64,000 bases of DNA from JADFMN01 sp964529975. GTDB lineage: Bacteria; Armatimonadota; Fimbriimonadia; Fimbriimonadales; Fimbriimonadaceae. This document shows, in pieces, positions 26,074-34,934 of this stretch. The stretch's first letter is position 1; each line of letters starts with the position of its first letter. The translations under genes and the position numbers were made by a program. The DNA is taken from assembly GCA_964529975.1 (NCBI GenBank), contig CAZGXW010000005.1, forward strand, positions 1 through 64,000. Direction: 5' to 3'. The notes under the pieces were generated by a model. It made no database searches and was not told the DNA's origin. It saw only the letters and a list, made by a program, of their open reading frames with translations.

Positions 26074-27367
26074 GCCACCACCTCCTGAAGTCGATGCGCT
26101 TCTTGACGGGCTCGCGAAACTCGCGCCAAGACTTCGGCATCTCGACCATCGGCAGCAGACTGACGCCCGCCCGCCACGCTAGCGAGTTGCGCGCTCCCAT
26201 GCCAAACCACTTCCAGCCCTTGTTCCTGTCGTCTTCGGACCTCAGTTTCAAGAGGAGGTCGGGAATTGGAATGTCCACAGGGCAAACTTCTTGGCACGCC
26301 CCGCAGAGCGAAGACGCCTTGGCGAGATGGCCGTGCTTCTCTACGCCTTCCAACGCTGGAGCAAGCACCGCGCCGAGCGGACCTGGATACACGTGTCCGT
26401 AGGCGTGCCCAGTCGACCTACGGTAGACCGGACACACGTTCAAGCATGCGCCACACCGGATGCACCGCAAAATCTCGCGATAGGGCCCATTGAGCACGCG
26501 GCTGCGCCCGTTGTCGAGCAGGACGAGGTGAACTTGTTCCGGCCCGTCGTCTCCATCCCCTCTTGGTCCGGTGATGAAATGTGTGTACACGGTTAGCCGC
26601 TGTCCGGTCGCAGAGCCAGCAAGGAGCCGAAGGAACAACGCGAGGTCTTCGTCCGTGGGCAAGACCTTCTCAATGCCCATGAGCGCGATGTGGATTCTGG
26701 GTGCGGTGGTGGAAAGCCGGTTGTTGCCCTCGTTCTCGACCGTCACGATCCGACCGCTGGACGCAACAGCAAAGTTGACGCCACTTATCCCGACGTCAGC
26801 CCTTTGGAACGCTTTCCTTAGGTGGGACCTCGCCTGTGCGGCGATCACTTCTGGTTCGTCGTTGTACTCGCCGATCCCCTCTCGCTCGAACAGAGTGGCG
26901 ATCTGTCTTCGGTCTTTGTGGATGATCGGGGCAACGATGTGGCTCGGCGTGTCCTTATCGATCTGAACCACGAACTCGCCTAGGTCTGTCTCGACGACCG
27001 AATGGCCGGCCTTCTCGAGGGCGTCGTTCAGATGGATCTCTTCGGTCGCCATCGACTTGGCCTTGACGATGGTGGAATCTTGGGGACATAGCGAGAGGAT
27101 CAGCCTTCGCGCGCTCGCCGCGTCGACTGCCCAATGGACAGTGATGCCGTTCTTGGTGCACTTCTCCTCAAGTTGCAGGAGCAGCCCCCTGAGGTTGTCA
27201 AGCACGTACGACTTCGTCGCTCCGGCCGAGCGGCGCGCCGCGTCGACGTCGGCAAACACTGCAGCCAGCGCGTTCCGTCGGTTCTCGCTCACGCGGATCG
27301 TCGAGGCGCGGACGCTCCGGACCGTGTCCTCGTCAAGTTTGCGGACGAAACCGTCAAACGTGTTCAT
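26060..27367 (-). CDS. lutB: LutB-type iron-sulfur L-lactate oxidation protein
   Basis: 435 aa. An N-terminal LUD-like domain (about 60-290: VKAKSMATEEIHLNDALEKAGHSVVETDLGE and GVNFAVASSGRIVTVENEGN) is followed by two 4Fe-4S motifs, CIRCGACLNVCPVYRR and LCGACQEVCPVDIPIP. The C-terminal part ends basic. It would pass electrons from lactate oxidation to quinone. ATG 27367 overlaps the lutA stop by 4 bp. Confidence 0.93.
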   Translation of the reverse strand: MNTFDGFVRKLDEDTVRSVRASTIRVSENRRNALAAVFADVDAARRSAGATKSYVLDNLRGLLLQLEEKCTKNGITVHWAVDAASARRLILSLCPQDSTIVKAKSMATEEIHLNDALEKAGHSVVETDLGEFVVQIDKDTPSHIVAPIIHKDRRQIATLFEREGIGEYNDEPEVIAAQARSHLRKAFQRADVGISGVNFAVASSGRIVTVENEGNNRLSTTAPRIHIALMGIEKVLPTDEDLALFLRLLAGSATGQRLTVYTHFITGPRGDGDDGPEQVHLVLLDNGRSRVLNGPYREILRCIRCGACLNVCPVYRRSTGHAYGHVYPGPLGAVLAPALEGVEKHGHLAKASSLCGACQEVCPVDIPIPDLLLKLRSEDDRNKGWKWFGMGARNSLAWRAGVSLLPMVEMPKSWREFREPVKKRIDFRRWWRGRS

Positions 27368-28077
27368 GCCGATACCGCCTCGACCAAGACTTGGGCGAAG
27401 TGTGCGAAGGCGATCTCGATCGAGTTCCGCTTTGCGAGCCCTTGCAGGTGCATGAGGCACCCCATGTCGCCGCTCACGACTTGGTCCACGCCGGCTTGCT
27501 CGATCTGGCGTAGTTTTTCGAGGCCGATGCCTTCGCTGACCTTTCCGTGCGTCACCGAGAACGCTCCTCCGAACCCGCAACACTGTTCGGGCGAGCCGAT
27601 CTCCACGACCTCGATTCCACCGATCGAAGCAAGGATCTCAGCCTGCTGGTTGCGTAGGCCCATCATCCTGCCGTGGCAAGCGCGGTGCAGGCCGATCCGC
27701 CTAGACGGCAGTGTTCCGCCCCATTGCTGCTTCCCCGCGACGTCAACCAGGAACTCGGCGAGTTCGTACACGCGATTGGTTTGGCAGGACACTCCGAGCA
27801 TTCCGTATCCGTGCCGTAGCATGGCGGCGCAAGATGCGCTGGGCGTCACGACGAACACGTCCTCATCCCGATCCAACCCGAACAACTTCATCGAGCGTTC
27901 CGCGATCGGCCGGGCAACGTCCCAGTCGCCTGCGTTGAATGCCGGCTGCCCACAGCACGTCTGCGCCTCGTCGAACTCGACAGTGCAGCCCGCGTGCTCT
28001 AGCGCGCGGACTGCAGCAATGCCAACTTCGCCGTAGTACGCGTCACAGAGACAGGTCAGAAGAAGCCTGACCCTCAT
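27364..28077 (-). CDS. lutA: LutA-type CCG-domain protein of lactate utilisation
   Basis: 237 aa. It has two cysteine-rich CCG motifs (EAQTCCGQPAFNAGDW and SPEQCCGFGGAFSVTHG) as in GlcF/HdrB/LutA families. The LutABC complex oxidises L-lactate to pyruvate. The gene overlaps rhaB by 4 bp upstream, which ties lactate oxidation to the deoxysugar kinase. Confidence 0.93.
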   Translation of the reverse strand: MRVRLLLTCLCDAYYGEVGIAAVRALEHAGCTVEFDEAQTCCGQPAFNAGDWDVARPIAERSMKLFGLDRDEDVFVVTPSASCAAMLRHGYGMLGVSCQTNRVYELAEFLVDVAGKQQWGGTLPSRRIGLHRACHGRMMGLRNQQAEILASIGGIEVVEIGSPEQCCGFGGAFSVTHGKVSEGIGLEKLRQIEQAGVDQVVSGDMGCLMHLQGLAKRNSIEIAFAHFAQVLVEAVSA

Positions 28078-29423
28078 CGTTCGGCACCGGGCTCGAAAGT
28101 GTGCGTCTCGGTGCTCGCGTCGACCAATTCGGCGATCTGTCCCAGCGAGACCTCACCGGCTGCGACGAACTGCATCGCAAGGTTTCCAAGGACGGTTGCC
28201 TCGGTCGGGCCTGCAACCACCGTGAGCCCCGTCCCGTCCGCGATCATCTGGCACAACGCGGCACAGCGCGAGCCGCCCCCGGCCACGCGGATGCGCGTGA
28301 ACTGCCGTCCGACCAGTTCGCCAAGTCCGGCCGGCTGGCTGACCATCGCCCACGCCAGGCTCCGGACCGCCATCGCCGCCCAATGCTCCTTGCGCGTCGG
28401 CGTCTTGCTCGCGTGTTCGAGCACCATCACAGGCATCGACTCCGGGTTGTAGAGATCCTTGTGGAAATAGTCGAACTGACCTTCAAAGCCGAAGTCTGCC
28501 GAGTCCAGCCAGTCTGCAACGGGCTCGGCAATGCCCATTTCGTCGTGCAAGCGGTTGATGATGTAGAAGCCAGGAATGTTCTTCAAGAACCGGATTCGCC
28601 CGTCGTGGGTGCGCTCGTTCGTCCACCCGCCGTCCTCCGCCGTGTGCGAGACGAGGGGTTTGTCGATCACCGTCCCCAGCAAGGTCCAGGTGCCGATGTT
28701 GAGAAACACGTCGGAATCACCGAGCGTCCCCAGGCCACAGACCGCGCTCGCCGTATCGTGGCTGGCAACACTGGCGAGGTCGATCCCCTCACAGATGTTC
28801 CCCACGATGTGGCCAGGGGCCTTCGGCTGTTGCAGCGGCAAGGGCCATCCCGCGATCTCGAACGCCTCCTCACACCACTTTCCGTCTAGGCCCATGAGTT
28901 GCGTCGTCGAGCACTGTGTCGCCTCAAAGTGCATGCGCTTGCTGAGTTCGTGTCCAAAGAGGTCGGGCAAGAGTTGCCACCTCAGTTCACCCGGCCAATC
29001 AGGGTGCTCGTTACGGCGGGCAGCGAGTTGGTAGATCGTGTTGAACGGTTGGTGCTGGATGCCGGTGAGCGAATACAGCCGTCTCCGGTTACCGACCATC
29101 GCCTCGAACATCTGGACGTGTGAGTGGTCGCGGTACTCGACCGGGTCTTGGACGAGTTTCCCCTTTGCGTCGATGAATCCATGGTCTACGCCCCACGTGT
29201 CGATCCCGAGCGTCGACTTGGTGTACTTCTCCTTGCCGTACTTGACCGCGCGCTCGCAAAGGGCGTGCAAGGACTTGTAGTCCCACTTGCCACCGATCGG
29301 CTCGTGTGCGATCTGCTCGACGACCTCGGAGTGGATCTTGCCCCCTTCGAGAAAGCCTCCGGCGAAGCGCGCCGAAGACGCGCCCATGTCCACTGCGACC
29401 GCACCAAGCGGCTTCTCGGTCAC
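28074..29423 (-). CDS. rhaB: Rhamnulokinase (FGGY family)
   Basis: 449 aa. It has the FGGY kinase N-domain (VAVDMGASSARFAGG with the phosphate-binding loop) and STLGIDTWGVDHGFID with the catalytic Asp. The second domain has VFLNIGTWTLLG and RIRVAGGGSRCAALCQMIAD. It phosphorylates L-rhamnulose; L-fuculose is an alternative, since fuculokinases are close relatives. It lies 19 bp after rhaEW and overlaps lutA. Rhamnose isomerase and a transporter are not in the window. Confidence 0.9.
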   Translation of the reverse strand: MTEKPLGAVAVDMGASSARFAGGFLEGGKIHSEVVEQIAHEPIGGKWDYKSLHALCERAVKYGKEKYTKSTLGIDTWGVDHGFIDAKGKLVQDPVEYRDHSHVQMFEAMVGNRRRLYSLTGIQHQPFNTIYQLAARRNEHPDWPGELRWQLLPDLFGHELSKRMHFEATQCSTTQLMGLDGKWCEEAFEIAGWPLPLQQPKAPGHIVGNICEGIDLASVASHDTASAVCGLGTLGDSDVFLNIGTWTLLGTVIDKPLVSHTAEDGGWTNERTHDGRIRFLKNIPGFYIINRLHDEMGIAEPVADWLDSADFGFEGQFDYFHKDLYNPESMPVMVLEHASKTPTRKEHWAAMAVRSLAWAMVSQPAGLGELVGRQFTRIRVAGGGSRCAALCQMIADGTGLTVVAGPTEATVLGNLAMQFVAAGEVSLGQIAELVDASTETHTFEPGAER

Positions 29424-29442
29424 GGCGAAATGCTACCTGGGG

Positions 29443-31509
29443 CTAGCGCACAAACCCTTCGCGGTTGCCGCCATCGACAGTGATGGTGCAGCCCGTCGTG
29501 CGAGACGACCGGGCCTCACTGGCGAGCCAGGCGATCGCCTCGGCGATGTCCACTGGCCGGACATGCTCCTTGAGCAGCGTCCTATCCTTGTAATAGTCCT
29601 CGACCTCGTCGGGCTGGATTCCGAGCGATGCGGCCGTTTGGGTGCGCCATGCGTCGTTCCAAATCCCGCTTCCTTGCACCACTGCGTCCGGGTTCACGGC
29701 ATTGCACCGGATCTTGTGCTTGGCCATGTCTGTCGCCGTACACCGCATCAAGTGGAGCTCGAACGCCTTGGCCGCAGAGTACAGCGCGGCGTTCGAACCC
29801 ACCGCCGTGCCGTTCTTGCTGCCCACCACAACGATCGAGCCGCCAGTCCCCTGCTCGATCATCAGCCGTGTGGCGTGCGCCATCGTCTGGAAATACGCGT
29901 CCACGAGGAGATCGCGCAAGAACGCGTAATCAGCGTCGCTCGTGTCTGCTACCGTGCCACGTCGGGCGTTTCCGGCGTTGACGACGCACACATCGATACC
30001 GCCGTAAGTCAAGACGGCGTGCTCGAACGCCTTCCTCAGTTCTGCTCGGTCGGTCACGTCACATACGAACGAGGTGACGGCCTCGCCGCCGCCCACCTGG
30101 TCGACTGCCTCGGCTAGCCTCTCGCTGTTGATGTCGAGCATCACGACGCACGCCCCGAGGGATGCGAGTTTGATCGCGGTGGCTTTGCCAATTCCCTGCG
30201 CGGCCCCCGTCACGATCGCGACTTGCCGCGACATTTCCTTCTCGGCAGGCTGGCGTCGCAGTTTCGCCTCCTCGAGCAGCCAGTACTCGATGTCAAAGGC
30301 CTCCTGCTCTGGCAGGGCGGTGTAGGTTGAGACCGTTTCCGCCCCGCGCATGACGCGGATGGCGTTGCGATAGAACTCTCCGGTCACTCTCGCTTCGGTC
30401 GGGTTCTTGCCGAGAGAGACCATGCCGACGCCTGGCACCAGCACGACGCTGGGATTGGGGTTGCGCATTGCCGGCGAGTCGGGACGCTTGCATCGGTCGT
30501 AGTACTGCTCATATCCCGCACGGAACGATTGGAGCGACGCATCGAGGTCACTGTCAGGCTCAAAGACCATTGGTCGAATCTTAGTGCGGAGAAAATGGTC
30601 AGGGCAAGATGTTCCGAGAGCAGTAAGAGCGGGCATTTTCTTGCTTGCCAGGAATTCCAGGACTTCATCGCTCGTGTCGACGTCCGCAACAAGCCGCCTT
30701 CCGAGGTGTGCCGACCGGCCGCGAAGTTTCGGGAGCAGTTCGATCAAGACTTGCTGACTGTCTTCTCGCTTGGTTTCGCGCACCGCCCCTCCGAACGCCC
30801 CGCTCGGGTCTCTCTTGTCGATGAACTCCTGTGCCACGTTGATCATGCGCAACGTGTCTGCGTAGCACTCCTCCCAGGTGTCGGCCCAATTGATAAAGCC
30901 GTGCGAGCCCATCAGCGCGCCCTTGATCCCCGGGTTGGCCTTGATCAAGTCGCGAAGCATGAGGCCCAGTTCAAACCCGGGCCGCTTCCACGGAAGGAAT
31001 CCCATCTCGCCTTTCCAAATCTCCTGTGTGAGCGCGACTCCGTCCTTGCTCGCCGCGATGGCGATGACAGCGTCCGCGTGCATGTGCGACACGGCCTTGA
31101 ACGGCACAAACGCGTGCAACGGCGTATCGATCGAGCAGGCTCGCGGATTGAGGTTGAACACACAGTGCTCGTACAGTCCGACAATATCGTCCTCGTGCAG
31201 ACCCTCTTGCTTGCCTAGCGCCTCCAGGGCGAGGACCTTGTCTAAGTAAAGGCTTGCAAACCCGTCCTTCTTCGCTGTTCCCAGGTCGCCGCCGCTTCCC
31301 TTGACCCAGAGCACTTGCACCGGCTCGCCGGTCAAGGGGTCCGGCTGGGTCGCCTTGACAGAAGTGTTGCCGCCCCCAAAGTTTGTGATGCGGGGGTCAG
31401 AGCCCAAGAGATTGCTGGCGTATACCAGTTGGTCCGGGTCGTCAAGGTTCGCGGCGCGGGTCTTCTCCCACCTGTTGGGCAGCGTGTTCGGCTCGGATGC
31501 GGTCGGCAT
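29443..31509 (-). CDS. rhaEW: Bifunctional rhamnulose-1-phosphate aldolase / lactaldehyde dehydrogenase (RhaEW type)
   Basis: 688 aa. Residues about 1-420 are a class II aldolase/adducin domain (FGGGNTSVK, SHMHADAVIAIAASKDG with metal-binding His, LMGSHGFINWADTW). Residues about 430-688 are a short-chain dehydrogenase (VAIVTGAAQGIGKATAIKL, VVVGSKNGTA, YSAAK with catalytic Tyr/Lys, ITVDGGN at the end). The enzyme cleaves L-rhamnulose-1-phosphate to DHAP and L-lactaldehyde and oxidises the aldehyde to L-lactate. It is the first gene of the rha-lut operon; TAAACT 12 nt upstream is a candidate -10 box. Confidence 0.92.
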   Translation of the reverse strand: MPTASEPNTLPNRWEKTRAANLDDPDQLVYASNLLGSDPRITNFGGGNTSVKATQPDPLTGEPVQVLWVKGSGGDLGTAKKDGFASLYLDKVLALEALGKQEGLHEDDIVGLYEHCVFNLNPRACSIDTPLHAFVPFKAVSHMHADAVIAIAASKDGVALTQEIWKGEMGFLPWKRPGFELGLMLRDLIKANPGIKGALMGSHGFINWADTWEECYADTLRMINVAQEFIDKRDPSGAFGGAVRETKREDSQQVLIELLPKLRGRSAHLGRRLVADVDTSDEVLEFLASKKMPALTALGTSCPDHFLRTKIRPMVFEPDSDLDASLQSFRAGYEQYYDRCKRPDSPAMRNPNPSVVLVPGVGMVSLGKNPTEARVTGEFYRNAIRVMRGAETVSTYTALPEQEAFDIEYWLLEEAKLRRQPAEKEMSRQVAIVTGAAQGIGKATAIKLASLGACVVMLDINSERLAEAVDQVGGGEAVTSFVCDVTDRAELRKAFEHAVLTYGGIDVCVVNAGNARRGTVADTSDADYAFLRDLLVDAYFQTMAHATRLMIEQGTGGSIVVVGSKNGTAVGSNAALYSAAKAFELHLMRCTATDMAKHKIRCNAVNPDAVVQGSGIWNDAWRTQTAASLGIQPDEVEDYYKDRTLLKEHVRPVDIAEAIAWLASEARSSRTTGCTITVDGGNREGFVR

Positions 31510-31521
31510 GGCTCTGGCTGG

Positions 31522-31527
31522 AGTTTA
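31522..31527 (-). promoter_or_regulatory. Candidate -10 box TAAACT for the rha-lut operon
   Basis: GTAAACT on the minus strand ends 12 nt before the rhaEW ATG, implying a leader of only about 5 nt and no SD. I see no operator repeat nearby. Confidence 0.45.
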
Positions 31528-31558
31528 CAGGGTAGAGGAAAGGAGGCCAGGCACGAAG

Positions 31559-31589
31559 AAGCCCCTGCATCCTTTGGACACAGGGGCTT
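31559..31589 (-). terminator. Hairpin terminator after the PEP-CTERM gene
   Basis: AAGCCCCTG (31559-31567) and CAGGGGCTT (31581-31589) form a perfect 9-bp stem with a 13-nt loop, 16 bp past the end of the minus-strand PEP-CTERM gene. The U-tract is weak (CTTCTTCG), so efficiency is uncertain. It separates that gene from the rha-lut promoter. Confidence 0.6.
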
Positions 31590-31605
31590 TACCTGGACAA
31601 TCCCG

Positions 31606-32319
31606 TCAGTTCTTGCGCCTTCGGCGAAGAAGGGCGAGTGCGCCGAGTCCAAGTGCGGCGAGCGATGCCGGCTCCGGAACGGGCGCCGCCTGGTTCATCG
31701 CGTTGGGCGTGTTGAACGCCTCGGGGAAGACCGCGGTGCCCGTGTTGCCCAGCAGCCCGTCACCGTCGAAGTCGTTTCGACGCCAGTCCGCAACCGTGTT
31801 GGTGTCCGTTCCGTTCGGAATGCGCGACGCGCCGCCCGGAGTGTTCGGGTCACCGTCGAAGTTCGGCGTCAGTACGACAGTCGAGTACCAGAAGTCGGTC
31901 GCACCTCCGTCAGACACTGCGACCGAGTCCATGATGGCGTTCCATGGCGTGAGGTCGAAGACGCCGTCGTTGTTGGTGTCCAGATCCATCCCGTCTGTGC
32001 CGGAGAACCCAGCAACCAAGAGGAGCGTGATCGAACCGTTCTCGATCTCGTTGTTTTGGAAAGGCGTCGTCCAGAACCCGCCTGCGTTCGCAGTCCCGAG
32101 TGCAAAGACGCTGTCGACGACACCGGCACCCGTCGTGTCTCCTTCGATGTGCAGGACGGTGAACCCGCTCAGGTCTGCGTTCGGCGAAGCGAAGACTTCG
32201 ACAAACTCCAGGGTGTCTGTCCCTGTGTGGTTCGCAACGAATTCATTGATGACTGGTGAGACCTGCGCGTTTGCGACGGCACCCAGCACGATAGTGGCAA
32301 GCAAGAAAGTTTTCTTCAT
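31606..32319 (-). CDS. PEP-CTERM sorting-domain surface protein
   Basis: 237 aa. It has signal peptide MKKTFLLATIVLGAVANAQ and an acidic beta-rich body beginning VSPVINEFVANHTGTDTLEF, which resembles lamin-tail-like (LTD) domains. The C-terminal tripartite tag is VPEPASLAALGLGALALLRRRRKN in pieces: PEP motif, hydrophobic helix, Arg cluster. EpsH/exosortase would process it and move it to the cell surface; no exosortase is in this window. GAGGGAAC precedes the ATG as SD. Confidence 0.9.
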   Translation of the reverse strand: MKKTFLLATIVLGAVANAQVSPVINEFVANHTGTDTLEFVEVFASPNADLSGFTVLHIEGDTTGAGVVDSVFALGTANAGGFWTTPFQNNEIENGSITLLLVAGFSGTDGMDLDTNNDGVFDLTPWNAIMDSVAVSDGGATDFWYSTVVLTPNFDGDPNTPGGASRIPNGTDTNTVADWRRNDFDGDGLLGNTGTAVFPEAFNTPNAMNQAAPVPEPASLAALGLGALALLRRRRKN

Positions 32320-32434
32320 GGCAGTTCCCTCGCCATGAGTCTTACCTTGGCCCTCATCAGCCCACTGTTACGCCCGGGACATCGCCCGCCGCTTTAACCG
32401 AGCCTTAGTCCGGGCCCCCGTACAAATACCAGGA

Positions 32435-34546
32435 TCACGCTCCCATGACCTTGCTGAGGATCGCCTTTTGGACGTGCAAGCGGTTCTCGGCCTGGTCATA
32501 GACCGCGCTCTGCGCGCTGTCGATCACCTCGTCTGTGACCTCGAATCCCCGGTGCGCTGGCAGGCAGTGCAGGAAGATCGCGTCCTTCTCGGCCATCGCC
32601 ATCACGCGGGCGTTGACTTGGTACGGCTCGAACACTTTGAGCCGGTGCTCCTGTTCGTGCTCGTCTCCCATCGAGATCCAAACGTCGGTGTACACCACGT
32701 GGGCTCCTGCAAGGCCGTCCTCAAGGCTGCTCGTCTGACGCACACCCTCCATGTCCTCCATGCGGAAGTTCTCAGGCCCGCAAATCGTGAACGGGTGGCC
32801 AAGTTTGGTCGCGAGTTGGGCGAGCGAGCGTGCGACGTTGTTCCCGTCTCCGACGTACGCGATCCGCACCTTGTCCGTCCCAAAGCGCTCTTGGACCGTC
32901 ATCATGTCCGCAAAGGCCTGGCAGGGATGCTCCATCTCCGTCAGTGCGTTGATGACTGGCACGTCGGCGTCGTCAGCCATCTGGATCAAGTCCTTGTGCC
33001 AATACAGCCTCGCGACGATCGCGCTGCACCATCGGCTCAGGTTCTTGCTGACGTCGCGGATCGACTCGCGCGAACCCATTCCGATCTCCGACTTTCCAAG
33101 GAACACGGCCTCGCCCCCGAGTTCGCGGATGGCAGTCTCGAAGGCAACCCGCGTTCGCAGACTGGGTTTCTCGAAGACGAGCGCGACCGTGCGACCCTCG
33201 ACCGGAACGATGATCTTCGGCGACTCGCGTCGCTGGACTTTCATGTCGCTCGCAAGTTGGAGGATCTGCTCGCATTGCGCCGCGCTCAGCCCCTCGATGC
33301 CGAGGAAGTCGTGCAAGGGAGCGGGGCGATCCGTGACGATCGCATGGACAGGGGCCTTGTAGTGGACTCCCAGCGCGTCAGCAAGGATAGACACCGCCCG
33401 GTCGACCTGTTGCTCGGTCACGATCAGGGGCGGCACGAACCGTATCGTCGAGTCGTCCGGGGCGTTGGCAATCAAGCCCCGTTCGAAGCACGACGCAACG
33501 ACATCCTTGGCGATCGGCTTCTCGAGCGCAGCGGCCAGCATCAATCCCTTGCCGCGTACGCTCGCCACTGGCGAACCCAGGGACAGCAGTGCAGCCCGCA
33601 GATAGCCCCCGACCCTTTCCACGTGCTCGACGAGGTGCTGGTGCTCGATCGTGTCGAGGACCGCGAGCGCGACCGCGCAGGCAAGCGGGTTGCCGCCGAG
33701 TGTCGTCCCGTGGTCGCCGGGTTCGAGGACTTCGGCCGCCGTGCCTCGCGCGAGGCATGCTCCAATCGGAATCCCGCTCCCAAGACCCTTCGCCAAGGTC
33801 ATCACGTCGGGCACGACGTTGTGACGCTGGAAGTTGAACCAGGCCCCGGTCCGACCGATTCCCGTTTGCACTTCGTCGAACACTAGCAACGCGCCGTGTT
33901 CGGTCGCGAGCCTGCGCGCTTCCTGCAAGAACTCTGTCGTCAGTTCGTGGACGCCGCTCTCGCCTTGGATGGGTTCAAGAAAGATCGCCGCAGTCTTGTG
34001 CGAAGCAGCCGACTTGAGCGCAGCAACGTCGTTAGCCTCGATAAACACGAAGCCGGGAACGAGCGGCTCAAACGGCCTTTGGAACTTTCGTTGGCCCGTG
34101 GCACTTATGGCGCCGAGCGTCCGTCCGTGGAAACTCAGGTGCAGAGCCACGATCTCATAGTCACCGTCGGGCCGCTTGGCGAGCCCGTGCTTCTTGGCGA
34201 TCTTGAGAGCCGTCTCGTTGGCCGTTGCTCCGCAATGCGTGAAAAACGCACGTTCCATTCCGCTCAGCCGGCAGAGTTTCTCGGCCAAGCGCGCCTGTGG
34301 AGCGGTCAAGAGAAAGTTGGACGTGTGCGTGAGTTGCTGTGCCTGCCGGGTGAGTGCGCTCACGACCGCCGGGTGGCAGTGGCCGAGCGAGCAGGTCGCG
34401 ATCCCGGCCAGGAAGTCGAGGTACTCGTTCCCCCGGTTGTCCCAGAGGGTACAGCCCGAGCCTTGGACGAACAAGGCTGCCTGGCGACGGTACGTCTTCA
34501 TCAGGAAGTCGTCGTCGAGAGCCTTGATTGTTTCGTACTTGACCAT
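32435..34546 (-). CDS. argDF: Fused acetylornithine aminotransferase (ArgD) - ornithine carbamoyltransferase (ArgF)
   Basis: 703 aa in one frame without stop or gap. Residues 1-395 are a class III aminotransferase: HCGATANETALKIA, LVFDEVQTGIGRTG and PLP-binding Lys253 in DVMTLAKGLGSG. Residues about 408-703 are a full carbamoyltransferase: SLRTR (462-466), HPCQ (540-543), DVWISMG (621-627) and HCLP (660-663). The DxxxSMG loop points to L-ornithine as substrate rather than N-acetylornithine. Normally these are separate arginine-pathway enzymes two steps apart. GGAGG precedes the ATG. No other arg biosynthesis gene is adjacent. Confidence 0.93.
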   Translation of the reverse strand: MVKYETIKALDDDFLMKTYRRQAALFVQGSGCTLWDNRGNEYLDFLAGIATCSLGHCHPAVVSALTRQAQQLTHTSNFLLTAPQARLAEKLCRLSGMERAFFTHCGATANETALKIAKKHGLAKRPDGDYEIVALHLSFHGRTLGAISATGQRKFQRPFEPLVPGFVFIEANDVAALKSAASHKTAAIFLEPIQGESGVHELTTEFLQEARRLATEHGALLVFDEVQTGIGRTGAWFNFQRHNVVPDVMTLAKGLGSGIPIGACLARGTAAEVLEPGDHGTTLGGNPLACAVALAVLDTIEHQHLVEHVERVGGYLRAALLSLGSPVASVRGKGLMLAAALEKPIAKDVVASCFERGLIANAPDDSTIRFVPPLIVTEQQVDRAVSILADALGVHYKAPVHAIVTDRPAPLHDFLGIEGLSAAQCEQILQLASDMKVQRRESPKIIVPVEGRTVALVFEKPSLRTRVAFETAIRELGGEAVFLGKSEIGMGSRESIRDVSKNLSRWCSAIVARLYWHKDLIQMADDADVPVINALTEMEHPCQAFADMMTVQERFGTDKVRIAYVGDGNNVARSLAQLATKLGHPFTICGPENFRMEDMEGVRQTSSLEDGLAGAHVVYTDVWISMGDEHEQEHRLKVFEPYQVNARVMAMAEKDAIFLHCLPAHRGFEVTDEVIDSAQSAVYDQAENRLHVQKAILSKVMGA

Positions 34547-34774
34547 AGGTTGCCTCCGAGGGGGTGCCTCCGGGAAACGGCTAACTTACCGCCGCCGGAT
34601 AGTCGATTTCACCCTATTGGGCCGAAGGGGAGCCTGGAACCTGCAACCCTGGGGGGTGGTTCCTCGTCGCTACTAGTGACTCGGAGCCGGGCTACAGGTA
34701 TTCTTGCCTGCGACTCGGTACAGTGCCAGCGGCCTTCGGGCTACGGGGCACAACTGAGGAGGTCTGTTACGAAC
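34547..34774. other. Divergent intergenic region with structured 5' leader
   Basis: This lies between the argDF start (minus) and a small lipoprotein (plus). It contains a hairpin with GGAACC (34636-34641) pairing with GGTTCC (34658-34663) and an inner ACCC/GGGT, a 15-bp imperfect palindrome GTCGCTACTAGTGAC (34666-34680), and the direct repeat GACTCGG at 34678 and 34711. TAAGTT on the minus strand (34583-34588) could be the argDF -10 box. It matches no riboswitch class I could recall. Confidence 0.4.
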
Positions 34775-34912
34775 ATGAAGAAGATTATCGTTCTCTTGCT
34801 CGCTCTCGGCGTCGTCAGCGCCTTCGTGGCCGGTTGCTCCGGTGGAACCGACGAAGCCCCAGCGACCACCACCACAACTGGTGCTGGCGCGGGCGAAGAC
34901 GGAACCGAGTAA
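34775..34912 (+). CDS. Small lipoprotein, function unknown
   Basis: 45 aa. It has an N-terminal MKK, a hydrophobic stretch and lipobox VAGC, then a short Thr/Gly/Glu-rich tail (ATTTTTGAGAGEDGTE). GAGGAGG lies upstream at SD distance. The mature peptide is only about 25 residues, so it may be a lipid-anchored tag or envelope spacer. It is too short for family calls. Confidence 0.65.
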   Translation: MKKIIVLLLALGVVSAFVAGCSGGTDEAPATTTTTGAGAGEDGTE

Positions 34913-34934
34913 GCGTCACCCTTTCGTCGCTTTT

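Noticed and set aside
32435..34546. ArgF half as N-acetylornithine carbamoyltransferase
   Set aside because: It keeps DVWISMG, the ornithine-binding DxxxSMG loop, which acetylornithine enzymes lack.
34547..34774. Possible cobalamin riboswitch (GAGCCTGGAACCTGC resembles part of its core)
   Set aside because: The B12 box GCCACTG and the preceding conserved core are absent, and the downstream gene is a tiny lipoprotein unrelated to B12.
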